DNA from: Phenylobacterium sp.
GTDB lineage: Bacteria > Pseudomonadota > Alphaproteobacteria > Caulobacterales > Caulobacteraceae
Length of the DNA: 5,556 nt
Reading direction: 5' to 3'
Assembly (NCBI GenBank): GCA_019264505.1
Contig: JAHUZY010000011.1
Coordinates: forward strand, 1-5,556
In this document: positions 1 to 4,797 of the stretch, piece by piece
Layout of the letters: each line of letters opens with the position of its first letter
Numbering within the stretch: position 1 is the stretch's first letter
The notes under the pieces: generated by a model
The model's database searches: none
What the model was told of the DNA's origin: nothing
What the model saw: the letters and a program-made list of their open reading frames with translations, nothing else
Made by a program: the position numbers and the translations under genes

Positions 1-12
1 GCCATATTCACC

Positions 13-366
13 CTAGTAGTGGCGGTCATATCCGCCGCGCGGGGCCACATAGTGGCGGTCGCGGTCGCGCCGATGCTCGCCGCGCACATGGCGGTCGGAG
101 CGGTTGTTGTAACCGTAGGCCTGGGCGCCGTAATAGGCCGATCCGCCATAGTAGGCGTTGCCGCCGTAGGGCTGGGCGTAGCCGTATTGCACGGGGGGAG
201 CGTAGGACCCACGTCCGTAGCTTTGGCCGCGATACGGCTGCTGTTGACCGTAGTAGGGCTGCTGGTCGTAGTAGCCCTGCTGGCCGCCGTAGCCGTAGGG
301 CTGCGCCAACGCCGCCGACCCGCCGAGAACCGAGAGAGCCGCCGTGGCGGCGATGAGCAGTCGCAT
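13..366 (-). CDS. Small secreted Tyr/Gly/Gln-rich low-complexity protein
   Basis: I do not recognise a family. The protein is 117 aa from the ATG at 366. Residues 1-21 (MRLLIAATAALSVLGGSAALA) form a clear Sec signal peptide, so it is exported to the periplasm or beyond. Residues 22-88 are low-complexity, with repeated PYGYG, QQPYYG, AYYGG and AYYGA units. The mature part has about 21 Tyr, 18 Gly and 12 Gln in 96 residues and no Cys. The last ~30 residues change to a charged Arg/His/Asp tail (RSDRHVRGEHRRDRDRHY), resembling tails seen in alphaproteobacterial secreted YG-rich or RcnB-like proteins, though no family call is possible. A GTG at 375 would add three residues, but the GGAG at 375-378 is 8 nt before the ATG at 366 and overlaps that GTG, so I chose the ATG. 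It is divergent from the mgtC-like gene. A structural or surface role is only a guess. Confidence 0.75.
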   Translation of the reverse strand: MRLLIAATAALSVLGGSAALAQPYGYGGQQGYYDQQPYYGQQQPYRGQSYGRGSYAPPVQYGYAQPYGGNAYYGGSAYYGAQAYGYNNRSDRHVRGEHRRDRDRHYVAPRGGYDRHY

Positions 367-374
367 GGATTTCA

Positions 375-378
375 CTCC
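375..378 (-). promoter_or_regulatory. Shine-Dalgarno GGAG that decides the start at 366
   Basis: Read on the minus strand the sequence is GGAGTGAAATCCATG. GGAG lies 8 nt before the ATG at 366, which is good spacing. The competing GTG (375-373) overlaps this motif and has only weak purines upstream, so the shorter reading is preferred. Confidence 0.55.
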
Positions 379-497
379 GATTTGCTGCTGGAAGATCCAC
401 GCAGCGATCAGGCATCATCAACGCGCGCGCCTGAACTCCAACGGAACGGTCGGCGTCATCTTCTGTTCATCCGCAAGACAACAGGTCGGGATATCTC

Positions 498-977
498 ATG
501 ACATTCGACGCCGCCGGCTTCTGGGAGATCGCCACCCACGTCTTCAACCTGGCCCTGGCCTATGCGCTGGCCCTGCCGGTTGGTTGGGACCGGGAGCGTG
601 ATGATCGCAGCGCCGGCATCCGAACCTTCCCGCTCGTCGCCATCGCCAGCTGCGGGTTCGTGCTGGTGGGGATTGCGGTCCTGGGGCGGGAATCCATGGG
701 CCAAGCCCGCATCATGGAAGGATTGATCACTGGAGTCGGCTTCATCGGCGGCGGTGCGATCCTGAAGCACGGCAGGAAAGCGACCGGCACGGCGACGGCG
801 GCCAGCCTGTGGGCGACGGGGGCTCTCGGTGCAGCGGTCGGTTACGGCCTCTACGACATCGCGATTGTGTTGAGCCTCACCACATTTCTGACGCTGCGAT
901 GCGCGCGGCCGATGAAAGAGGCGGCGCAGGAACCTGGTGGTCAGCAGGATAATCAAGCCCGACCTCGCGGCAGTTGA
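498..977 (+). CDS. MgtC/SapB-family inner-membrane protein
   Basis: This 159-aa protein matches the N-terminal membrane domain of the MgtC/SapB family. Seen in the sequence: a first hydrophobic helix (about 11-29) ending in GWDRERDDRSAGIRT (29-43), which corresponds to the family's G-x-E/D-R-E...AGLRT motif; further hydrophobic segments at about 43-62, 73-90 and 98-134; the glycine-rich RIMEGLITGVGFIGGGAILK (71-90); and GTATAASLWATGALGAAVG (97-115). These are the family's hallmark blocks in the right order. The tail after ~138 is short and polar, and the C-terminal ACT-like domain of Salmonella MgtC is absent, as in many small SapB-type members. Family members are linked to low-Mg2+ survival and, in pathogens, to intramacrophage growth and inhibition of F-type ATPase; the role here is unknown. 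The ribosome site is weak (CGGG at 487-490). The gene is divergent from the YG-rich gene and convergent with the next one, 14 bp apart. Confidence 0.88.
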   Translation: MTFDAAGFWEIATHVFNLALAYALALPVGWDRERDDRSAGIRTFPLVAIASCGFVLVGIAVLGRESMGQARIMEGLITGVGFIGGGAILKHGRKATGTATAASLWATGALGAAVGYGLYDIAIVLSLTTFLTLRCARPMKEAAQEPGGQQDNQARPRGS

Positions 978-991
978 CCTGAGGCAATCCG

Positions 992-1357
992 CTAACGCTT
1001 GTAGTCGGCGCAGCCAGACAGTCTCTCCGAACCCAGCACGACTTGAGCGGTCATGGGATATTGGCTCCTGCCGAGGGTGCAGGACTTAGCTTGAAGGGTC
1101 ACGTTCATCGACGCGCCATCGGCGGCCTTCGCAGACCAATTGGCTTCACGGGGTGAGATCGCGACCCCCGGCGCCGTCGCCCTCAGAGGCGCCTTGCCAG
1201 GGCGGCTGAGCGTGAACTTGGTCCCGCCGGTCACCTTCAGGCTCCAATCCGGCTTCGCGCGCCGGGCATCGATGTCCCGACTCAAATCCATTGCCGCCGC
1301 TCCAGAGGAAACCGCCGCTGCGATCGCCGCGCCAAGCACAAGGGCCTTCACCTTCAT
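992..1357 (-). CDS. Small secreted protein, hypothetical, with two cysteines
   Basis: This is a 121-aa protein starting MKVKALVLGAAIAAAVSSG, a signal peptide probably cleaved near residue 22 (GAAA|MD). The mature part is about 100 aa, probably beta-rich, with exactly two cysteines, C93 and C116. The C-terminal stretch (KSCTLGRSQYPMTAQVVLG, then SERLSGCA) resembles the Cys-x(n)-YP-x-TA-x-V...L-x-GCA ending of alphaproteobacterial COG3650/META-like periplasmic proteins, where two Cys may form a disulfide; that link is recalled, not searched. A longer frame to 1405 exists, but AGGAGA at 1364-1369 sits 6 nt before the ATG at 1357, which also puts the signal peptide at the N-terminus. It is convergent with the mgtC-like gene and divergent from the flagellar operon. 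Function unknown; it has no lipobox. Confidence 0.78.
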   Translation of the reverse strand: MKVKALVLGAAIAAAVSSGAAAMDLSRDIDARRAKPDWSLKVTGGTKFTLSRPGKAPLRATAPGVAISPREANWSAKAADGASMNVTLQAKSCTLGRSQYPMTAQVVLGSERLSGCADYKR

Positions 1358-1363
1358 CTTCAC

Positions 1364-1369
1364 TCTCCT
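1364..1369 (-). promoter_or_regulatory. Shine-Dalgarno AGGAGA for the secreted two-cysteine protein
   Basis: AGGAGA on the minus strand lies 6 nt before the ATG at 1357. It fixes the start there rather than at the upstream in-frame codon at 1405, which would place 16 polar residues before the signal peptide. Confidence 0.6.
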
Positions 1370-1455
1370 GTGTGTGCAGGCAGCCACTTGAGAGGCCGGG
1401 CGCATGTGGTTCAGATGCTTCCCAGAACGTAGCTATCGGGCAACTCTTCGTAGCG

Positions 1456-1474
1456 TTCATTAGCGGTTAACCAT
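1456..1474. promoter_or_regulatory. CtrA-like binding box upstream of flgC
   Basis: The sequence reads TTCA, seven bases, then TTAACCAT. The established CtrA consensus is TTAA-N7-TTAA(C), and TTAACCAT is a known CtrA-associated half-site in Caulobacter, so there is one mismatch, in the left half. The box ends 40 bp before the flgC ATG at 1515, a fitting place for a promoter-proximal activator site of an early flagellar operon. It also lies about 100 bp upstream of the divergent gene starting at 1357, so shared control is possible. CtrA directly controls early flagellar genes in Caulobacter; binding here is inferred. No sigma-54 element is visible. Confidence 0.55.
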
Positions 1475-1504
1475 AACGGTCCATCTCCGTATGACGGCCG
1501 CTAT

Positions 1505-1510
1505 GGAGGT
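1505..1510 (+). promoter_or_regulatory. Shine-Dalgarno GGAGGT that decides the flgC start
   Basis: GGAGGT is a near-perfect anti-16S match, 4 nt before the ATG at 1515 (5 nt counted from GGAGG). The in-frame ATGs at 1491 and 1503 have no comparable site, and the one at 1503 abuts this motif, so 1515 is the likely start. Confidence 0.65.
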
Positions 1511-1514
1511 CCGC

Positions 1515-1931
1515 ATGGCGAAGATTGGTGAGGGGGGCGTGGCGGCGATCGCCGCTCAAGCCCTCAAAGCTCAGCAGGCCCGCATGCGGATCATTGCGGA
1601 GAACCTCGCCAACGCGGATTCCACCGGCGCGAAGGCCGGCGCGGATCCCTATCGACGGCAGGTCGCGGTGTTCCAGCCCTTAAAATTGGCGGACGGGTCG
1701 GTCAGCGTTCACATGGCGCGCGTCGCCGCTGACACATCGGCCTTTAAGCAGGAATATCAGCCCGGCCATCCGGCCGCCAACGCGGCCGGCTATGTGCAGA
1801 TGCCGAACGTTAGCAGCCTGATCGAGGCCCTGGACATGAAGCAGGCGCAGCGAGCTTACGAGGCCAATCTCAACGTGCTGGAAAATCAGGACGCTATCGA
1901 GAAGCGGACGCTCGATCTCATCAAGAAATAG
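1515..1931 (+). CDS. flgC: Flagellar basal-body rod protein FlgC
   Basis: FlgC is a proximal rod subunit of the flagellar basal body, exported by the flagellar type III apparatus, so no signal peptide is expected and none is seen. The 138-aa protein has the family's normal length. Motifs: ALKAQQARMRIIAENLANAD (16-35) followed by STG, the N-terminal rod-protein helix with its N-x-ANA-x-STG signature; ADPYRRQVAVF (43-53); HPAANAAGYVQMPNVS (85-100), the FlgC HPxAN...G.V.MPNV block; and the C-terminal helix EALDMKQAQRAYEANLNVLE (104-123) with the conserved R-x-YEAN. The pairing of both terminal helices identifies FlgC rather than FlgB. Start 1515 is chosen over 1491 because of the GGAGGT at 1505-1510. 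It is first in an operon with flgI (10 bp gap). The usual partners flgB and fliE are not adjacent: upstream is a divergent unrelated gene. Confidence 0.92.
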   Translation: MAKIGEGGVAAIAAQALKAQQARMRIIAENLANADSTGAKAGADPYRRQVAVFQPLKLADGSVSVHMARVAADTSAFKQEYQPGHPAANAAGYVQMPNVSSLIEALDMKQAQRAYEANLNVLENQDAIEKRTLDLIKK

Positions 1932-1941
1932 CAGGCGCCAA

Positions 1942-3063
1942 ATGCGGAAACGCGCGAGCCGACGCGCCCTTGCTGTCCTGCTGGCGACAGGTCTCGCGTT
2001 CGGCGTGACGCAGGACGGCCAGGCGGCGACCTCGCGCATCAAGGACGTCGTTGAAATCGAAGGCGTACGCGAGAACTTTCTGGTGGGCTACGGCCTGGTT
2101 GTCGGCTTGGCCGGGACCGGTGATGCGCTGCGGAACGCGCCCTTCACCGGCCAGAGTCTGGAAGCGATGCTGGAGCGGCTAGGCGTCAACACACGGGACG
2201 CGCGGCTCAACACCAAGAACGTCGCCGCTGTCATGGTCACGGCGAAATTGCCGCCATTCGCTGCGACCGGATCGGAAATGGATGCGACCGTCTCTGCGAT
2301 GGGATCGGCAAAGAGCCTGCTGGGCGGCACGCTGCTGGTGACGCCCCTGCAGGGGGCGGACGGACAGACCTATGCGGTCGCCCAAGGCTCGGTGCAGACC
2401 GGCGCCGTCTCTGCGCAGGGCGCTTCGGGGTCCTCGGTAAGCAAGGGCGTCCCGACCGCCGGTCGGATCGCCAGTGGGGCGATCGTGGAACGGGAGACGG
2501 GATACAAGTTGAACGCGATGCAGCAAGTCCGCCTCACCTTGCGCAATCCAGATTTCACGACGGCGGCGCGCATCGCCGAGGTCGTGAATCGCCGCTTCCC
2601 GGGGACGGCCCAGGCGCAGAACCCCACGATTGTGCTGCTCCGACCCACTTCAGGCCAGTCGGTGAGTGAGATGTTGACGGCGGTCGAGCTCTTGCCGATC
2701 GAGACCGACGCCCCGGCCCGCGTGGTCATCGATGAAGTGTCGGGCGTCATCGTCATGGGCGCCGACGTGCGTATCTCCACCGTCGCCATCAGCCAGGGCA
2801 ATCTCACCATATCTGTTCAGGAACAGCCTCAGGTCAGCCAGCCCGCGCCTTTCAGCAACGGGCAGACCAGTGTGTTGCCGCAATCCAGCGTTTCGGTCAG
2901 CGAGGAGACGGGCAAAGGGCTGGTGCGCCTGCCTGCCGGCGCCTCGTTGTCCAGCCTGGTCACGGGCCTCAACGCCTTGGGGGTGACGCCCCGCGACATG
3001 ATCTCCATTCTGCAGGCGATCAAGGCGGCAGGGGCGCTGCAGGCTGACATTGAGGTGCTGTGA
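1942..3063 (+). CDS. flgI: Flagellar P-ring protein FlgI
   Basis: FlgI assembles in the periplasm around the distal rod to form the P-ring, the bushing in the peptidoglycan layer, normally with help from the chaperone FlgA. The 373-aa length is typical. Residues 1-28 are a Sec signal peptide (basic RKRASRR, hydrophobic ALAVLLATGLAFGV, cleavage near GQA|AT). Hallmarks follow in order: RIKDVVEIEGVRENFLVGYG (32-51) and GLVVGLAGTGD (51-61); TKNVAAVMVTAKLPPFA (91-107); SLLGGTLLVTPLQGADGQTY (125-144) and AVAQGSV; VVIDEVSGVIVMGADVRIS (261-279) with VAISQGNLTISV (281-292); and the C-terminal LVTGLNALGVTPRDMISILQ (339-358), then AIKAAGALQADIEVL. No disruption is seen. The start follows flgC by 10 bp with a modest GCAGG site; its stop overlaps the start of the next gene. 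flgH (L-ring) and flgA are not in the window. Confidence 0.96.
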   Translation: MRKRASRRALAVLLATGLAFGVTQDGQAATSRIKDVVEIEGVRENFLVGYGLVVGLAGTGDALRNAPFTGQSLEAMLERLGVNTRDARLNTKNVAAVMVTAKLPPFAATGSEMDATVSAMGSAKSLLGGTLLVTPLQGADGQTYAVAQGSVQTGAVSAQGASGSSVSKGVPTAGRIASGAIVERETGYKLNAMQQVRLTLRNPDFTTAARIAEVVNRRFPGTAQAQNPTIVLLRPTSGQSVSEMLTAVELLPIETDAPARVVIDEVSGVIVMGADVRISTVAISQGNLTISVQEQPQVSQPAPFSNGQTSVLPQSSVSVSEETGKGLVRLPAGASLSSLVTGLNALGVTPRDMISILQAIKAAGALQADIEVL

Positions 3064-3788
3064 TGGAAACCAGGACGATGCGGATGGATAACGCGCTGAG
3101 TATCGGCCTGGCGATGTGGCTCGCCTGGAGCATCCCGTCGCAGGCGGCGGACGCCCCCCGCTCTCCGCCCTTCGCTGACGTTCCCTTCGCCAGTTGGGAT
3201 GAGGCCGAACCTCCCTATCGGCTCTATCCCGGAGATGAGCTGGAGCTGACCGTCCCCTCCGCGCCAGAGCTGAACAAGACCCTGGTCGTGCAGCCCGACG
3301 GCCGGATCGCCGCTCCACTGCTGGATCCGGTGATGGTCGCTGACCTCCCGTTGCAGGAGGCTGCAGCCCGTCTGTCCGAAGGCTATGCCGCCCAGCTCCT
3401 GCGACCGGCCGTGAGCTTGAATGTCAAGGCCGCGCCAATTCGCGTGTTCGTCGGCGGCCAGGTGGACAAGCCCGGCGTCTACGAGATGGTGGGCGATATG
3501 ACCGCGATGCAAGCGCTGATCATGGCGGGTGGAGTGCGGCCGTCGGCCCGTGGCGGCGAAGCCATCGTCATCCGTCGCGGAGCCGACAGCGTCGCGATGA
3601 TCCGCCGGGTTGATCTGACGCGCGTGCTGCGCGATCCATATGCCGATGCTATCCCGTTGCGCCGGCTGGATATCATCTACGTGCCGCGCTCGCGCATTTC
3701 CGAGCTCGGAGACCTGATGCAGCAGCTCCGGGGGCTGCTTCCGTTCCAATTCACCTATGCGCTTTCGCCGACCTTCCGCGGCTACTGA
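3063..3788 (+). CDS. Wza-like polysaccharide export (Poly_export/SLBB) periplasmic protein
   Basis: Proteins of this family form the outer-membrane or periplasmic channel for export of capsule, exopolysaccharide or holdfast. The 241-aa product has a signal peptide (hydrophobic ALSIGLAMWLAWSIP, cleavage near SQA|AD at 28). Then comes a Poly_export domain (about 51-124) opening with the diagnostic PPYRLYPGDELELTV and containing QPDGRIAAPLLDPV, and one SLBB domain (about 125-176) with VFVGGQVDKPGVYEM and MQALIMAGGV. A second partial SLBB-like edge, PLRRLDIIYVPRSRI (198-212), follows. It lacks the lipobox cysteine of Wza, so it is probably not lipidated. The last ~28 residues include LGDLMQQLRGLLPFQF, a possible amphipathic C-terminal segment like the Wza outer-membrane helix. 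The start at 3063 shares one base with the flgI TGA (TGATG) and has GAGG at 3052-3055, so it is translationally coupled to flgI. A GTG at 3060 is the less likely start. No polysaccharide genes lie nearby. Confidence 0.88.
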   Translation: METRTMRMDNALSIGLAMWLAWSIPSQAADAPRSPPFADVPFASWDEAEPPYRLYPGDELELTVPSAPELNKTLVVQPDGRIAAPLLDPVMVADLPLQEAAARLSEGYAAQLLRPAVSLNVKAAPIRVFVGGQVDKPGVYEMVGDMTAMQALIMAGGVRPSARGGEAIVIRRGADSVAMIRRVDLTRVLRDPYADAIPLRRLDIIYVPRSRISELGDLMQQLRGLLPFQFTYALSPTFRGY

Positions 3789-3944
3789 GCACGTGACTCG
3801 CGATCCCACATTCGCAGTCTCGCGCAAGATGTCGAGCTGCCGAGCAGGGGGGCGACTACGCGGCCATGAGGAGTTCGGACTACATCTTCCTTGGGACCAG
3901 CGGCGGAGACCGAACCGATGGGCACCAGGCGAAGGACGCGTACC
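3789..3944 (+). other. Non-coding stretch before the lpd remnant
   Basis: No gene is supported here. One frame (about 3851-3958) stays open and gives GDYAAMRSSDYIFLGTSGG before stopping inside the lpd start, but it has no ribosome site and I recognise no family. No T-run terminator follows the polysaccharide-export gene. The segment probably carries the former lpd leader, since AAGGA at 3932-3936 is still well placed for the ATG at 3945. Confidence 0.4.
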
Positions 3945-4117
3945 ATGTCGACCTATGACATCGTCATCATCGGCGGAGGACCGGGAGGTTATCCGGCCAC
4001 CATCCGCGCCAGCCAACTGGGCCGTCGTGGAGGACCGGGACCTGCCTCAACATCGGCTGTATCCCGTCCAAAGCCCCACTGCAATCTACCGAACGCTTGG
4101 TGGCGGCGAAGCGGTAG
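3945..4117 (+). pseudogene. lpd: 5' remnant of dihydrolipoamide dehydrogenase (E3), three-frame broken
   Basis: An intact E3 is an FAD flavoprotein of ~465 aa serving 2-oxoacid dehydrogenase complexes; only its first ~55-60 codons remain. Frame 1 from the ATG at 3945 gives MSTYDIVIIGGGPGGYPATI and RASQLG, the FAD-binding GxGxxG fold. The frame then shifts, and 4021-4044 reads AVVEDRDL. It shifts again, and 4040-4117 reads TCLNIGCIPSKAPLQSTERL then VAAKR and a TAG stop, containing the redox-active CxxxxC (codons at 4043 and 4058). All three plus frames are thus needed to rebuild one protein. If intact spacing was typical, each junction lost about 11 nt; the second fits collapse between two ACCTG copies. 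AAGGA at 3932-3936 is a well-spaced ribosome site, so the native 5' end survives. GGYP and KAPL also depart from the usual GGYV and KALL. Everything after the active-site loop is gone. It is not functional. Confidence 0.82.
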
Positions 4118-4203
4118 CCGATGGTGATCAACTCTGTTGACTTACATCTGCGCCAATACTGCGCCATGGGCTTGGCGCGCGATACCTACTTTAGGACGAG
4201 GCG

Positions 4204-4461
4204 ATGAAGTTAATATATACATGCGGCTGCATGACGATAGCTCTTCTCTTGGCAGCCTGCGGTAAAATGGGGCCGTTGGAACGGCCGGGGCCGCTCGTTG
4301 GCAATCCACCGCCCGATTCGCCACAGGCCACCAAGCATGATACCCAAGTGCGCACCATCGACTCTCGGAATCGCTTCGGACGACAACCACCTCCCGAACT
4401 CCTGCGGCCTGAACCGCCTTCGGCAGGGGAAGAGGCCACTAACCCTAGACGCGACCCCTAG
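4204..4461 (+). CDS. LptM-like small outer-membrane lipoprotein, probably C-terminally truncated
   Basis: This 85-aa protein begins MKLIYTCGCMTIALLLAACG: a lipoprotein signal with lipobox LAAC and mature Cys at residue 19, followed by GKMGPLERPGPL. The C-G-x-x-G-x-L-x-x-P pattern directly after the lipid cysteine is the mark of LptM (YifL) lipoproteins, which help assemble the LptD/LptE lipopolysaccharide translocon. The rest is proline-rich and probably disordered (RTIDSRNRFGRQPPPELLRP), as in alphaproteobacterial members. AGGA at 4193-4196, 7 nt upstream, supports the start. Alphaproteobacterial lptM normally sits between argH and lysA; neither is here, and the neighbours are a broken lpd and an apparently empty stretch. 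The stop falls within a 13-bp tandem duplication; with a single copy the frame would run to 4561 (114 aa). The N-terminal functional part is intact, so it may still work. Family assignment rests on the short motif only. Confidence 0.6.
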   Translation: MKLIYTCGCMTIALLLAACGKMGPLERPGPLVGNPPPDSPQATKHDTQVRTIDSRNRFGRQPPPELLRPEPPSAGEEATNPRRDP

Positions 4462-4470
4462 ACGCGACCC
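4443..4470. repeat. 13-bp tandem duplication (CCTAGACGCGACC)
   Basis: Two full copies sit head to tail (4444-4456 and 4457-4469), with one matching C on each side, giving 28 bp of exact period-13 sequence. The length is not a multiple of three, so it shifts the LptM-like reading frame. The first copy is read as PRRDP, and the second then supplies the TAG stop at 4459-4461. Confidence 0.9.
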
Positions 4471-4797
4471 TGCTCCCACGTCCGGTGATCCCGCGACATC
4501 CACAGGCGCGGGGCGGCCACTTACGGCCCGCTCTCCTGTCCCTCAAGGCCCGCGCTGGTGAAACCCGCCATGTTCGTCACCATCACAAACCCCAGCAGCG
4601 AACGGACGATCAGCGCGACGCCCGCGAGAACCCAGACAATGGGGGCATCCTGGCTCCGGGCGCCCCCTAGCCTGTCACCTTGCGCCGTGGAACGTAGAAC
4701 GGGATGTTGTGGCCCCGCCGCCCCGCCAGCGCCCCTGTGCTCAATGCGACTTACGTTGACATTCCACGTTTTCGCGCCTCGGGACGCCGCGCTGGGA
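4462..4797. other. Apparent non-coding or decayed stretch between the lipoprotein gene and tolC
   Basis: No complete gene is supported. It contains the second copy of the 13-bp duplication, the frame-shifted former tail of the LptM-like protein to the TGA at 4559-4561 (if one repeat copy is removed), and on the minus strand a short open stretch ending in TAA at 4521 with one hydrophobic segment. Plus-strand ORFs here (4485-4670, 4558-4905, 4704-4922) are Arg/Ala/Pro-rich with no recognisable motif. No lysA sequence, tRNA or terminator is visible. Confidence 0.5.
4521..4676 (-). pseudogene. Possible remnant of a small single-membrane-segment protein
   Basis: On the minus strand the frame from about 4676 down to TAA at 4523-4521 reads DRLGGARSQDAPIVWVLAGV, then ALIVRSLLGFVMVTNMAG and FTSAGLEGQESGP. 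This is a credible transmembrane helix of ~20 residues interrupted by one Arg, with GC-rich third positions like real genes here. No suitable ATG, GTG or TTG precedes the hydrophobic part in frame; the in-frame GTG/ATG codons fall inside it. So if it was a gene, its start is lost. Upstream (4677 to ~4770) the frame stays open but looks random. I recognise no family; a chance open frame is a serious alternative. Confidence 0.22.

Noticed and set aside
19..501. Plus-strand open frame of 160 codons over the YG-rich gene
   Set aside because: It is an Ala/Val-rich antisense shadow; the minus strand has a signal peptide and ribosome site.
1358..1490. Possible sigma-54 flagellar promoter or sigma-70 elements
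   Set aside because: No TGGC-N8-TTGC pattern and no convincing -35/-10 pair at proper spacing was found; only the CtrA-like box stands out.
1491..1514. Longer FlgC with eight extra residues (MTAAMEVR)
   Set aside because: No ribosome site precedes 1491, whereas GGAGGT is well placed for 1515 and gives the usual FlgC length.
2829..4016. Long minus-strand open frame (395 codons)
   Set aside because: It lies antisense to flgI and the export gene, is rich in Arg/Gly/His with no motif, and its length follows from the GC-rich codon pattern of the opposite strand.
3757..4140. Plus-strand frame of 127 codons crossing the end of the export gene
   Set aside because: Its only meaningful part is AVVEDRDL, which belongs to the broken lpd; the rest is out-of-frame export gene and junk.
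4150..4178. GCGCCAA...TTGGCGC inverted repeat
   Set aside because: A 7-bp stem with a 15-nt loop and no following T-run, in GC-rich DNA, is likely to occur by chance; it is not supported as a terminator or operator.
4271..4286. GGCCGTTGGAACGGCC palindrome
   Set aside because: It sits inside the LptM-like coding region, where the encoded PLERPG motif explains it. It has no T-run and no terminator context.
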